Shown here: one piece after another, positions 34,746-43,855 of the stretch
Layout: the number at the start of each line of letters is the position of its first letter
Position numbering within the stretch: position 1 is the stretch's first letter
Source: CALGKJ01 sp049322695
GTDB lineage: Bacteria > Bacillota > Clostridia > Lutisporales > Lutisporaceae
DNA: 64,000 nucleotides
Assembly: GCA_049322695.1 (NCBI GenBank)
Contig: JBMORW010000027.1
Location: 221,508 to 285,507, forward strand
Direction: 5' to 3'
Translations under genes and position numbers: made by a program
The notes under the pieces: generated by a model
Seen by the model: only the letters and a program-made list of their open reading frames with translations
Databases searched by the model: none
What the model was told of the DNA's origin: nothing

Positions 34746-36077
34746 TTACTGCAGTTCACTCATAGCTTCTTCCTTATCCATTTTCTGTATCTTTATCTTG
34801 GATATTCTCTTATCATCCACTTCTTCTATTCTGAAGCTTATATCCTCAAACTGTACCTCGTCTCCAACCTCCGGAATCTTGCCTGAAAGGCTCAATATCA
34901 TACCGCTTATGGTATCGAACTCTTCCTCGGGCATTTCCAGGTTCATTATATCATTTATCTCGCTTATGCTAAGCATGCCATTGATAATATATGTACTGTC
35001 ATCTACCTTCTCATAATCCACTATGACGTCATCATACTCATCAAATATATTTCCTACAATTTCCTCCAGCAGGTCCTCTATGGTAATCAAGCCCGCAGTG
35101 CCGCCGTATTCATCGATAACTATGGCTATGTGTGTCTTGGATTTCTGCATTTCCTTAAAAAGCTCATCTATTTTTTTATATTCCGGAACAAAGAATGCAG
35201 GACGTATTATATCCTTTAGGGAAAGCTCCCATTCCATCTTTCTCTTTATCATTCCAAAAAGGTCTTTTACATACAGTATTCCTATGATTTTATCAATGGA
35301 TTCCTCATATACAGGTATTCTTGAGAAATTTTCTGCCACTATGACATCCAATATTTCCTCAAGATTGGTATCAGCATCTATAGCAACTATATGAGTTCTG
35401 GGCGTCATGACTTCCTTTGCTACTGTATCATCAAACTCGAAAATACTGTTTATCATATCTGTTTCTGTTTCCTGGAATATACCCTTCTCTTCACCTACAT
35501 TGATCATTAATCTGATCTCTTCTTCGGTTATCTGATTGTTATTGACAGCATCAGAGGCTCCGAACAGCTTTACTATAAGATTGGTAGATATAGTCAGCAG
35601 CTTGACAGCAGGTGAGGTTATTTTGGATATGCCGTTTATTATTCTCGCTACCGCCATAGCTATTTTTTCGGATCTTTCCAGTGCAAGTCTTTTGGGCACC
35701 AGCTCTCCAAGCACCAGGGTTACAAAAGCTATAACACTGGTTACAAGAAAGGTAGCAATTGCTCCGGCTGATTGAGTGACAATCGGAATGTTCAGGCTTC
35801 TTAGAAGCTCTGCCAGCCCGGATGACAAGGTCTGTGCCCCGATAGCGCTGGCGAGAAAGCCTGCAAAGGTTATTCCGATTTGTATGGTAGCCAACAGCTT
35901 GCTGGGTTCGTCCAAGAACTTGCTTACTATAATAGCAGCTTTGTTTCCATCATCCACCAAAGGCTTTATTCTTGATTGTCTCACAGATACTATAGACATT
36001 TCAGATGCAGCAAAAAACGCATTTATTCCAATCAGTAAAAAAATAATCAGCATTTGCGTCCACAAGTCTCCGTCCAT
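34746..36077 (-). CDS. CNNM/CorC-type membrane protein (hemolysin family)
   Basis: 443 residues. An N-terminal DUF21 (CNNM) transmembrane domain (about 1-190, four helices, opening with LLIGINAFFAASEMSIVSVR) precedes two CBS domains (about 215-335, starting EVMTPRTHIVAID) and a C-terminal CorC_HlyC domain. The family exports Mg2+ or other divalent ions, or confers resistance to them; haemolysis is a historic label. The promoter is given separately. It stands alone between convergent tRNA and the small-protein cluster. Confidence 0.93.
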   Translation of the reverse strand: MDGDLWTQMLIIFLLIGINAFFAASEMSIVSVRQSRIKPLVDDGNKAAIIVSKFLDEPSKLLATIQIGITFAGFLASAIGAQTLSSGLAELLRSLNIPIVTQSAGAIATFLVTSVIAFVTLVLGELVPKRLALERSEKIAMAVARIINGISKITSPAVKLLTISTNLIVKLFGASDAVNNNQITEEEIRLMINVGEEKGIFQETETDMINSIFEFDDTVAKEVMTPRTHIVAIDADTNLEEILDVIVAENFSRIPVYEESIDKIIGILYVKDLFGMIKRKMEWELSLKDIIRPAFFVPEYKKIDELFKEMQKSKTHIAIVIDEYGGTAGLITIEDLLEEIVGNIFDEYDDVIVDYEKVDDSTYIINGMLSISEINDIMNLEMPEEEFDTISGMILSLSGKIPEVGDEVQFEDISFRIEEVDDKRISKIKIQKMDKEEAMSELQ

Positions 36078-36112
36078 TAAAAAAATTCCCCCTAGTAAAA
36101 TTATTTATTAAT

Positions 36113-36142
36113 ATTATACTATTTATTCAACTTTCAATACAA
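36113..36142 (-). promoter_or_regulatory. Promoter of the CNNM/CorC gene
   Basis: Minus strand: TTGTAT (36142-36137), 18-nt spacer, TATAAT (36118-36113), 36 nt before the ATG. Confidence 0.6.
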
Positions 36143-36264
36143 ATCATAATTTCACTGAAAATGCCCCAACTCATCATAATTTGCGGTTTAGTACCGTAAA
36201 ATGCCTTCATTATTGTGCTGGCTGGCTGTAGCTTTCATTTTCTCCTGTTTTATGTTGATTAACC

Positions 36265-36304
36265 AAAAAATAACAAAGGCCTACTTCTTAAGAAACAGTA
36301 GACC
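36265..36304 (-). terminator. Terminator of the small membrane-protein cluster
   Basis: Minus-strand stem GGTCTACT/AGTAGGCC (36304-36278, one G-T pair), then TTTGTTATTTTTT. It overlaps the stop codon of the 58-residue gene. Confidence 0.65.
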
Positions 36305-36457
36305 CTTGTTAAAATCAGAGAGAAAAATATATACTAATATGCCTATAAAGTACCTGTCGCATTTCTTCTCAATCAACAATACAAAAATAATGGCAAGGAG
36401 CATAAGCTCTTCCGGCTTCATACCCCTAAAAAAATTTAGCAGATTTGAAAGCTCCAT
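36281..36457 (-). CDS. Small membrane protein, 58 residues
   Basis: A short gene supported by position and signals. AGGAGGATAAG lies right before the ATG at 36457, which is one base after the stop of the upstream 208-codon frame (TAA-G-ATG). The product opens MELSNLLNFFRGMKPEEL, then has one hydrophobic helix (LMLLAIIFVLLI) and a second (FIGILVYIFLS), and ends GLLFLKK. A terminator covers its stop. No known family; function unknown. The close coupling suggests it works with its upstream neighbour. Confidence 0.65.
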   Translation of the reverse strand: MELSNLLNFFRGMKPEELMLLAIIFVLLIEKKCDRYFIGILVYIFLSDFNKGLLFLKK

Positions 36458-36458
36458 C

Positions 36459-37073
36459 TTATCCTCCTACCTTACCTCCGAAATTTTCAAAATAGCTCAT
36501 GACACTAATCAATTTTATCGCTTCGTCAATGCTTTTTTGGCGTACATCTGATACAAAGGGTCTCATAGACATGAGTAAGTTCACCCTGGAATCATTCTTT
36601 CTGCTTTCCTGTATTTGCCCCAGCAAGCCATTTATGATACTACCCGCATCCAAACTTCCGAGCAGGTTGGCGATATTGAAGCCTCCTGCAGAAGCTTCTC
36701 CCGTTGCACCGCTTACTTCATTTTTTTTTTGAGGGTTCATACCGCCAAGCAGCATGCCCATCAGTTGGTTTTTAAGGCCTTCCATGTTATTATCCTTAAG
36801 CATTTTAATGAGCTCATCGGTTGAGCCGTCGTTTGTCTTATTTTTGCTCAAATAGTTTATTATATCCTCCTTTAGTCCGTCTATATCTCCTTTGTTTATT
36901 TTATCCTTGACATTACTGTCGATATTGGAGTTCTTATTTATTTCATTTACCAGCAGGTTTTTTACATCATTTTGAGAAAGATTGTCTACATTGAGATCCG
37001 GTCTTTGTTCAGCTATCTGTTTTTTCAATTTCTGTATGTCATTATTAATACCTTTATTGTTACCGTATGGCAT
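36459..37073 (-). CDS. Hypothetical clostridial protein, Asn/Lys-rich with Gly-rich C-terminal half
   Basis: 204 residues. The N-terminal half is hydrophilic (KQIAEQRPDLNVDNLSQNDV; KINKGDIDGLKEDI), with a repeated pattern of short helices. The centre is Met/Gly-rich (LMGMLLGGMNPQKK), then Gly/Ala-rich (SGATGEASAGGFNIANLLGSL), and the end is amphipathic (MSMRPFVSDVRQKSIDEAIKL). No signal peptide. I do not recognise a function, though the general look resembles small acid-stable or spore-associated proteins. The ATG at 37073 has GGGGGA 5 nt before it; the ATG at 37085 has none. Confidence 0.65.
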   Translation of the reverse strand: MPYGNNKGINNDIQKLKKQIAEQRPDLNVDNLSQNDVKNLLVNEINKNSNIDSNVKDKINKGDIDGLKEDIINYLSKNKTNDGSTDELIKMLKDNNMEGLKNQLMGMLLGGMNPQKKNEVSGATGEASAGGFNIANLLGSLDAGSIINGLLGQIQESRKNDSRVNLLMSMRPFVSDVRQKSIDEAIKLISVMSYFENFGGKVGG

Positions 37074-37108
37074 AATATCCCCCATTTCTTAATTTATAGT
37101 CGAAAAGG

Positions 37109-37303
37109 TCAATATACAAGCCTTCTTCTCGGTATATCCCTTCTTGGATTCCTATATATATATGTTATTTCTTTATTACACACCTCTTCATTAGCTGACT
37201 GCTTTTGAAACATCTTTGAGAATTCTTTATTATCAATTAGTGTCAGGAAAGCTATAGCAAATAATAAAATAAAAATGAAATTTTCCTCTAAATCGAAGCC
37301 CAA
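37109..37303 (-). CDS. Small membrane protein, 64 residues (TTG start)
   Basis: The first of three small genes in one direction. GAGGAGG is followed after 8 nt by TTG at 37303, giving MGFDLEENFIFILLFAIAF, a single transmembrane helix (about residues 8-25), then a basic, soluble tail ending RRRLVY. The acidic start followed by a Phe/Leu-rich helix is like the neighbouring 58-residue protein. Function unknown. The gap to the next start is 35 nt, so co-transcription is likely. Confidence 0.55.
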   Translation of the reverse strand: MGFDLEENFIFILLFAIAFLTLIDNKEFSKMFQKQSANEEVCNKEITYIYRNPRRDIPRRRLVY

Positions 37304-37523
37304 ATCAACAACCTCCTCGAAACAGCATTTTCTTCCCTTACTCCCATAATATTCAATCTGTGACAATTGGTTACGCTATGTCTCAAAAATTAGATTTTGT
37401 AAGGCTTCATACTATGCTGTCTGTAGTGAAATGTTACAGTGCTTGTACTTACATATTAAGGTACTTGGCTTTTATATGTGATATAATATGCATATACTAT
37501 AGGAAGCCTGAAGGAGGTGTTTT

Positions 37524-38114
37524 ATGGCGAAGCAGATGTGGAAGGCAGGCACTATGCTGTATCCTGTTCCGGCAGTCATGGTTTCCTGCACAAGTAAGGA
37601 AGGACAAAGCAACATTATTACAATAGCCTGGACCGGTATCGTATGCACTGATCCGGCCATGTTATATGTTTCGATCAGGCCTGAAAGATATTCATACAAT
37701 CTGATAAAGGAAGCCGGCGATTTTGTGGTCAACATTCCCAATAAGAATCTGGCATTTGCCGTAGATTATTGCGGAGTCAAATCCGGAAGGGAAGTAAACA
37801 AATTTGAGCAGCTGAAGCTTACACCTGTCAAATCAAACCTTGTGCTCTCTCCTTATATCGGAGAATGCCCCGTTAATCTCGAATGTAAACTGAAGGATAT
37901 AATACACTTGGGTTCACACGATATGTTTCTCGGAGAAATACAATGCGTGAATGTTGAAGACTCACTTATTGATGAAAAAGGAAAGCTTCATCTAAACAAG
38001 GCTGACCTGATATGCTACAATCATGGGGAATACCGTACACTAGCAGAATCATTGGGTCATTTTGGCTATTCTATAAGAAAAAAACCCATAGCAAAAAAGA
38101 AAAACAGGAAGTAA
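37524..38114 (+). CDS. Flavin reductase family protein (FMN-binding split barrel)
   Basis: 196-residue protein of the flavin reductase-like/DIM6 family. Features are VSCTSKEGQSNIITIAWTG, then MLYVSIRPERYSYNLI and GDFVVNIP, the flavin phosphate and isoalloxazine-contact segments; LECKLKDIIHLGSHDMF follows with EIQCVNV. The C-terminus is basic (RKKPIAKKKNRK). Substrate unknown. A plus-strand extended -10 TGATATAAT lies about 35 nt upstream, and GGAGGTG precedes the ATG. Confidence 0.9.
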   Translation: MAKQMWKAGTMLYPVPAVMVSCTSKEGQSNIITIAWTGIVCTDPAMLYVSIRPERYSYNLIKEAGDFVVNIPNKNLAFAVDYCGVKSGREVNKFEQLKLTPVKSNLVLSPYIGECPVNLECKLKDIIHLGSHDMFLGEIQCVNVEDSLIDEKGKLHLNKADLICYNHGEYRTLAESLGHFGYSIRKKPIAKKKNRK

Positions 38115-38134
38115 AGTATATTCGACTTTACTTC

Positions 38135-39829
38135 CTATTTATTTATGTCTTTATCATAAATACTAAATATCAACCTGTATTTTTCACCCAATTTACCTGT
38201 TGAAACACCATAAAAGCCTGCAATCTCAGATTGAGTATACTCATAACCCCTGATACGGCTGTAGGTATACTCAAGGGCTGCAGCCCAAACCTCTGCCTTG
38301 CTTATGTGAGGAACCTCCGGATACAAGTATTTTATGAAGGTGAACCATATTTTTTTTACAGTATCCTCATAGTTGTTTGAATATCGCCCCTTCATACCGT
38401 GAATAGCCATATCCACAACATTCATCCATTGCTCCTTATGATCCAGCTCGAGGCAGTTCAGAGGCTCTCCGTTTATCTCTACCACTCTTCCCTGGAGAAA
38501 TATTTTATAGGGCTTTGGTACACTCAGTATGTCCAGTAGAAAAATAATCTCAGCCTTTATATAATCCTCAACATCACCTCTGAGAGCATAGGTACTCAGT
38601 ATTTTCTCAGAACCTCTTATATAATCATTTTTGAATTTGTTAAAAATAAGCTTTCTTATAAAATGCTTATCAAAGCATAATGCAAAATACAATAGCTCAA
38701 GATTCTCAGGCCTTTCAACAAAGGCCTGGCTTTCCATCTTGGAAAGCTCAAGAAACTTATAGATTCTATCTATCCTGCTGCTTATTTCATCCTTAGGGAG
38801 CTGGTACAGATACATAAGCGGCACCTGCTTTGTACTGTCATCCATGCATTCTCTTGCTCTGGCAATATAATACTCAGACAAATGATTTTCTTTATCCAGC
38901 TTTTCAAGCTTCTCCCAAAGCCTTATGCTTTCACTGTATTTGCCGCAGTTATATGCTGCAATGGCTGCATAGTGCGTATAGAGCGAGTTTTCCGATTCTA
39001 CAAGGAGAAGCTTTTTGTATGCTTTATATGCATCATTATGTCTGCCCAGTGAGCCTAAAGTATCTGCTATTTTAAACAGATAGTCAGGGTTATCGCTGCT
39101 TAGCATTTTTACTTCCTTTACCTGTTTTTCTACCCAGTTGTCAAGCTTTCTTTTATTGTAGTATATTGTCAGATTGCAGTTAGCATGGATATTTTCCGGT
39201 TCATAGTTCAGTACCTCTTTAGCGAGCTCAATGGCCTTATCCACCTCTCCAAGATAGTAATATGCCAGTGACAGGTTGTTGCGGGCAGGTATAGCATTAG
39301 GCAAAAGCTCTACTACTGTTTCGAATTTTTCGACTGCATTTACATATTCTTTTCTTTCCAGGTGCTTTATAGCATCCTCTTCAAGCTTATAAATTTTTTC
39401 CAGCTCATCATCATCAAGATTGTTGTTTGCATCCTTAATCATAATAAGCATCTCCAATAGGTCTTCAGCTTCCTCAGAAAACTCACCGTCGGGATCAATT
39501 TCCAGATATTGTTCAAAATATTTTATCGCCTTTTTGATTTTCTGCATCTGAAGATAATTGCAGCCTAATCCGAAATAGCACTCGGAGTACTTTGGATTGA
39601 TATTCTTTACTATATTTTGAAGAACCTCAGTGGAGTGCTCCACCTCTCCCAGTTCTGCAAGCAGACCTGCGTAGTTAAACTGAACAAAATCATCCTTTGG
39701 CTTAGATTTTGCAGCCTTCTCAATATATCTTAAGGCAGTCTTGAGCTTCCCCTTCTGGATGTATTTGTAACCCAGATCAAAGTAAAACTCAGCACTTCTT
39801 TCAAATTGTACTATCTTGTTTGCATTCAT
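38135..39829 (-). CDS. Tetratricopeptide-repeat protein
   Basis: 564 residues, all alpha-helical. The N-terminal 350 residues are tandem TPRs (for example FYFDLGYKYIQKGKLKTALR, NYAGLLAELGEVEHSTEV, LSLAYYYLGEVDKAIELA). The C-terminal part has no known family; it contains LPKDEISSRIDRIYKFLELS and a last segment ending YTQSEIAGFYGVSTGKLGEK, which looks like a helix-turn-helix. No signal peptide. It may be a cytoplasmic scaffold or regulator. AGGTGATATT precedes the ATG. Function unknown. Confidence 0.82.
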   Translation of the reverse strand: MNANKIVQFERSAEFYFDLGYKYIQKGKLKTALRYIEKAAKSKPKDDFVQFNYAGLLAELGEVEHSTEVLQNIVKNINPKYSECYFGLGCNYLQMQKIKKAIKYFEQYLEIDPDGEFSEEAEDLLEMLIMIKDANNNLDDDELEKIYKLEEDAIKHLERKEYVNAVEKFETVVELLPNAIPARNNLSLAYYYLGEVDKAIELAKEVLNYEPENIHANCNLTIYYNKRKLDNWVEKQVKEVKMLSSDNPDYLFKIADTLGSLGRHNDAYKAYKKLLLVESENSLYTHYAAIAAYNCGKYSESIRLWEKLEKLDKENHLSEYYIARARECMDDSTKQVPLMYLYQLPKDEISSRIDRIYKFLELSKMESQAFVERPENLELLYFALCFDKHFIRKLIFNKFKNDYIRGSEKILSTYALRGDVEDYIKAEIIFLLDILSVPKPYKIFLQGRVVEINGEPLNCLELDHKEQWMNVVDMAIHGMKGRYSNNYEDTVKKIWFTFIKYLYPEVPHISKAEVWAAALEYTYSRIRGYEYTQSEIAGFYGVSTGKLGEKYRLIFSIYDKDINK

Positions 39830-39949
39830 AATATCACCTGTTAAAGCATCGATGCAAAGTTTTTTCGTATATTATACAAGTCTTGCATAAATGCTTGCTT
39901 TCTATTCATACAGTATAGCATGAAACCACACTATAAAAAAGCCTGATCT

Positions 39950-41104
39950 CTATAAAGAATGTTCCAGTCCAGGCAATACAATCTTAAATAAGTTTCTCTT
40001 TATGTTATTTGAAAACTTTATCTCACCAATATGCCTAAAAGCCTGTCTTATATTGCTTATTCCTATTCCGGTTTTCAGAAATCTGTTTTTATTGTCCAGA
40101 ATCTGAAGTCTTTGATACAGCCAGGGGTTTCTTCTGAAGGGATTGCTTTCTTCAAAATACAGCACGTCCTCTTCTTCACTGCTTAGAGCGCCGGGGTTGC
40201 TTATCTCCACCTTTTTTGCAGACAAAGAAATTACAATTTCTCTGTTGGTTGCAAAGTAATCTCTATGTACTGCAGCGTTTGCCACAGCCTCCATCAAGGC
40301 TTCCAGTGGATAGTCGTTGTTAAGTACCATACTATCTATATACCCCTCTACCTGATCAAGCATTTTGGTGATTGAGCCTTTAAAATAATTATTAGGCTGT
40401 CCTGTATAATTATCAATAAGCTTAATACCTGCATATGGTAAAAACCTCTGGGGCTCATTTCCAAATACCAGCAAGCCTCCTACTGTAGGATGCATTTTCC
40501 CGCAGTCTTCCTCCCTGCCCATCGCTCCTATACTTTCCAGGACATCGATGTAGTTTTCATCTGTATACATCATCCCTACTTTATTTAAGTATTCATCTAT
40601 ATGACTTTTATTCAAATCATAAACCTCTGCATTATTTACCACAATGCTTTCATATTGGATCAGCCCTGATTCCTGAAACATGCTTGCTATTTCCTCGCGT
40701 CTCGCAAAGTCAGTTGTTGAGCCTCTTCTTATATAAAAAGTACCTGTTTGCCTTATCTGATGCGGCTTCTGATAGCTTTTGTAAACGGTCAGTACTCCTA
40801 CTGCCTTGTTCTCAATATGGACTATGTCAAAATTAATTGTCACAGGCGGATCACACCTTTGGCTTATTATCTGCTGGATCTGCTCCTCTCTGTAACTCTT
40901 CTCATCAATTCCTACAATCCTTGCAGTTTTGTCTTCAACCCCAAACACAATATACCCTCTGCCACCCTTGGAGTTAGCTATGGCAACAATATCTTTGGCA
41001 AGCTCTTTTTTCTCAGAATCAGTTTTGAGTGACAGCTGCACCTTAAAATCCAGCTTGGTTCCCTCTGGTCTTTGGAGTAAAGCACTGACTCGCTGTTTAT
41101 CCAA
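39950..41104 (-). CDS. AlbA_2/Schlafen-domain ATP-binding transcriptional regulator-like protein
   Basis: 384 residues. The N-terminal AlbA_2 (divergent AAA-4) domain has EGTKLDFKVQLSL and IVAIANSKGGRGYIVFGVED. The C-terminal half is the GHKL-like HATPase_c_4 module with EALMEAVANAAVHRDYFATN and VEISNPGAL, then TGIGISNIRQAF. The pair is common in putative regulators also called RecG-like. The frame opens with TTG at 41113, which abuts AAGGGGG; the next TTG (41104) is at proper distance and I use it. Targets unknown. Confidence 0.8.
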   Translation of the reverse strand: MDKQRVSALLQRPEGTKLDFKVQLSLKTDSEKKELAKDIVAIANSKGGRGYIVFGVEDKTARIVGIDEKSYREEQIQQIISQRCDPPVTINFDIVHIENKAVGVLTVYKSYQKPHQIRQTGTFYIRRGSTTDFARREEIASMFQESGLIQYESIVVNNAEVYDLNKSHIDEYLNKVGMMYTDENYIDVLESIGAMGREEDCGKMHPTVGGLLVFGNEPQRFLPYAGIKLIDNYTGQPNNYFKGSITKMLDQVEGYIDSMVLNNDYPLEALMEAVANAAVHRDYFATNREIVISLSAKKVEISNPGALSSEEEDVLYFEESNPFRRNPWLYQRLQILDNKNRFLKTGIGISNIRQAFRHIGEIKFSNNIKRNLFKIVLPGLEHSL

Positions 41105-41133
41105 AAATGCCAACCCCCTTCTGATATCATAGA

Positions 41134-41195
41134 TGCCAGGAGTGTCAGATAATCAGCTATTAACAGCAAAAACTGATTATCTGACATTCCTGGCA
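41134..41195. repeat. Strong 23-bp inverted repeat
   Basis: Left arm 41134-41156 begins TGCCAGGAGTGTCAG; right arm 41173-41195 ends ACATTCCTGGCA. Pairing is 22 of 23 with one G-T. The loop is 16 nt. No T-run follows on either strand, so it is not an ordinary terminator. It lies between the response regulator gene and the AlbA_2 gene. Confidence 0.85.
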
Positions 41196-41230
41196 CTTAT
41201 TCTCATCCTTTTCTATTATCTTATTTCATA

Positions 41231-41875
41231 TTATCTCTTTATATTATGCTTAAACGCATATATTGCTGCCTGAGTACGGTCACTTACGTTTATTTTCCTG
41301 AAAATATTGGAAACATGGTTTTTAACTGTTTTCTCACTGATAAAAAGGGTTTCTGCAATATCCTTGTTGTTAAACCCCTCTGCTATTAGTGTCAACACCT
41401 CATATTCTCTCTGTGTAAGCTCATTTTCTGATTTATCCCTGCTGGCTTTCGGCTTGTTGAACTCCTTTACAAGTTCTGCTGCCAGCTTTGGCTGAATATA
41501 GGACTGACCATTGTAAGCATCTCTTATTGCTTTATATAGACTTGAGGAATCCGAGTCCTTTAAAATATATCCCGTAGCACCCACCTGCATTGTTTCCAGA
41601 AGGTACTCTCTATCCTCATGTATAGTAAGCACAACAACCCGTGTCTTAAGACCGTCTTCCTTGATTTTTCGCAAAGCCTTTATGCCATTCATAACCGGCA
41701 TATTTATGTCTAGCAGCAGAACATCCGGATCGAATTCCTTTACTTTTTGTATAGTCTCTATTCCGTTTGATGCCTGACCAACAACCTCGAAATCAGCCTC
41801 CAGCTCAAGAAGCTGCTTTAGGCCTTCCCTGACTATTGAGTGGTCATCGGCAATTAATATACGAATTTTCTCCAT
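41231..41875 (-). CDS. NarL/DegU-family response regulator
   Basis: 214-residue response regulator. The receiver domain (1-120) has DDHSIV at the start, phosphoacceptor Asp in VLLLDINMPVMNG and the Lys near YILKDSDS. The LuxR-type HTH domain (about 148-210) has LTQREYEVLTLIAEGFNNKDIA and SEKTVKNHVSNIFRKI. The open frame starts at 41890, but its first codons contain the GAGGAGTGA Shine-Dalgarno for the ATG at 41875. It lies 4 nt after the kinase stop, and the pair resembles DegS/DegU. Confidence 0.93.
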   Translation of the reverse strand: MEKIRILIADDHSIVREGLKQLLELEADFEVVGQASNGIETIQKVKEFDPDVLLLDINMPVMNGIKALRKIKEDGLKTRVVVLTIHEDREYLLETMQVGATGYILKDSDSSSLYKAIRDAYNGQSYIQPKLAAELVKEFNKPKASRDKSENELTQREYEVLTLIAEGFNNKDIAETLFISEKTVKNHVSNIFRKINVSDRTQAAIYAFKHNIKR

Positions 41876-41879
41876 AAAA

Positions 41880-43025
41880 TCACTCCTCATTTATTTGTAA
41901 AGGTATGCTTACAAATATCCGGGTTCCCTTGCCCAATGCAGTATTAAGATCAAACTTGCCATTTAAAAGCTCAACTCTTTCTCTCATACTGAGAAGTCCA
42001 TAGCCGCTGTTATCCTCATGTACTGCAATCCTTTCTTTATCAAAGCCCTTTCCATCATCGCTTACAATAATGTTAAGGGCTTCCTTTGCAAACTCAATCT
42101 TTACATTAGCGTTTCTTGCAAAGGCATGCTTTCTTATGTTGTTAAGAGCTTCCTGAATTATTCTGAATGCTGCCAGCTCAATTATCGGCTTAAGTTCAGC
42201 AGCTTCACCTATAACAAAAAACTCTACATTTATTCTGGTATCGTCGGTATAATTAGTGATAAATCTTTGTACTGTGGGAATAAGTCCTAAATCATCCAAG
42301 GACATAGGACGCAAATCATAGATAATCTTTCTTATATCGCTTAGACTGCTTCTGGCAATATCCCTCAGACTATTCAACTCGCTTTTGGCCTTTTCTGTAT
42401 CCATATCAACCAATTTTTCACAAAGCTCAGTCTTGATTACAAGGTTTGCCATCAGCTGTGCAGGTCCGTCATGAATCTCTCTTGCAACCCTCTTTCTCTC
42501 CTCTTCCTGTGCCTTAATGATTTTAATACCAAGAAACTGCTTTTGCTTTATATCCTCCAGCTGAATATATAGATCCTGGAGTCCCCCGCTTAAATAGCCC
42601 ATTGCTATTCCAACCTTATTTACTAATGATTCAGCCTTGGCAGTAGTATCTAAAGCTACACGCAGGCGTCTTTCAAGCTCATTACGCTTACTGATAAGCT
42701 GCTGTTCCTCAACACGCTTCACCATGGCCTCTACTTGTAAATCCTTAGCCTTTTCATATGCTTTTCTTATATCCTCTTCTGTATATTCTTTGATATTCTT
42801 ACTTACGGTCATCAGCTTGAGTCTGCTTTCCTTCTCTAAAGCTTCTAGGCGGTCAACCTCTTGTATGACTTCAGCAGTTTTCTGTTTCACCTGAGCAAGC
42901 TCTTCTTCAATCAGCTTACATTCTTTTCTTGTACTTTCGGCGATATCGAACAACTCACCTCTGCTTTTGTCAATAACATCTATTGTATTTTTTATTATTT
43001 CATTAATTCTATCGATGTTGAACAT
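41880..43025 (-). CDS. DegS-like cytoplasmic sensor histidine kinase
   Basis: 381 residues. An N-terminal coiled-coil sensor region (about 1-180, as in DegS, no transmembrane segments) precedes a HisKA_3 dimerisation domain with the phospho-His in VAREIHDGPAQ (about 196), then a HATPase domain with RIIQEALNNIRKHA (N box), DDGKGF (G1) and GYGLLSMRERVE (G2). It should phosphorylate the adjacent response regulator. AAAGGGG lies unusually close to the ATG, so the start may differ slightly. The signal is unknown. Confidence 0.93.
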   Translation of the reverse strand: MFNIDRINEIIKNTIDVIDKSRGELFDIAESTRKECKLIEEELAQVKQKTAEVIQEVDRLEALEKESRLKLMTVSKNIKEYTEEDIRKAYEKAKDLQVEAMVKRVEEQQLISKRNELERRLRVALDTTAKAESLVNKVGIAMGYLSGGLQDLYIQLEDIKQKQFLGIKIIKAQEEERKRVAREIHDGPAQLMANLVIKTELCEKLVDMDTEKAKSELNSLRDIARSSLSDIRKIIYDLRPMSLDDLGLIPTVQRFITNYTDDTRINVEFFVIGEAAELKPIIELAAFRIIQEALNNIRKHAFARNANVKIEFAKEALNIIVSDDGKGFDKERIAVHEDNSGYGLLSMRERVELLNGKFDLNTALGKGTRIFVSIPLQINEE

Positions 43026-43232
43026 CCCCTTTATGAATATATATTACTTATCGAAAGAAAGCATATATTTGTTTATATCATACCTGTAAAATAAGACTAT
43101 ATGCCTATAAACATATATGAACAGCCTGTACAAATCCACTCCAACGCTAAGCATTTTTCATTCTGGATAATAATATTATACTACAATATAATATTATTCG
43201 TCGAATATTCTATTTTTTTAGTATAAAAAAGC

Positions 43233-43258
43233 AAAAAATGCGAATTATCGCATTTTTT
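43233..43258. terminator. Intrinsic terminator after cheW-like gene
   Basis: Arms AAAAAATGCGA (43233-43243) and TCGCATTTTTT (43248-43258), 11 bp, loop ATTA. It lies just before the end of the cheW-like gene on minus. The rest of the gap to 43026 holds no gene. Confidence 0.8.
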
Positions 43259-43266
43259 ATTATTTA

Positions 43267-43722
43267 TTATTCTTCTATTGAAGCCAGTTGTTCCTGCTCC
43301 TCATCAGTGAAAAGCTTGTTTAAATCAAGAATTATCAGTATTCTGTCTCCTATCTTGCCTACACCTGCTATATATTTTCTGTCCGAACCTGCTATCATGG
43401 TTGGAGGCTCTTCTATATTGTCTGCACTGAGTGTAAGTACTTCAGATGCATCATCAACTATAAAACCAACCTTCCTTTCGCCCACATTGATAACAATAAG
43501 TCTGGTAAGCTCATCAACTTCCTTTTTTGGAATGTTGAATCTGGTATGCATGCTAATAACAGGAATAACATCTCCTCTTAGGTTTATTATTCCCTCTATA
43601 AACGCAGGTGAATTTGGTACTTTAATAGGTTGTCTGTATTCTCCTATTTCCTGTACCTGCATAATCTCCACACCATACTCTTCCTGACCTAGCTTGAATA
43701 TAACCAATTGCATTTCAAACAT
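43267..43722 (-). CDS. CheW-like chemotaxis/scaffold protein
   Basis: 151-residue single CheW domain. Typical segments are MQLVIFKLGQEEYGVEIMQV, GIINLRGDVIPVI and IVDDASEVLTL, with an acidic C-terminus. CheW links chemoreceptors to CheA. No other chemotaxis gene is in the window, so its partners are elsewhere. GGAGGAAGTTTC precedes the ATG. A terminator follows. It is encoded alone. Confidence 0.92.
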   Translation of the reverse strand: MFEMQLVIFKLGQEEYGVEIMQVQEIGEYRQPIKVPNSPAFIEGIINLRGDVIPVISMHTRFNIPKKEVDELTRLIVINVGERKVGFIVDDASEVLTLSADNIEEPPTMIAGSDRKYIAGVGKIGDRILIILDLNKLFTDEEQEQLASIEE

Positions 43723-43855
43723 GAAACTTCCTCCTTCATGCTCACTAGTGATATGTATATTATAACATCATATTGACATAAAATTAAAGTTAAATGTTTG
43801 AAAATTCGCAAAAAAGACGATACATATTCTATATATATCGTCTTGGGATAGCACT

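Noticed and set aside
36201..36551. 116-codon plus-strand frame
   Set aside because: It runs across the minus-strand 58-codon gene and the end of the 204-residue gene, both with clear ribosome binding sites.
41134..41195. Insertion sequence end
   Set aside because: No transposase frame, no target duplication; kept as a repeat only.
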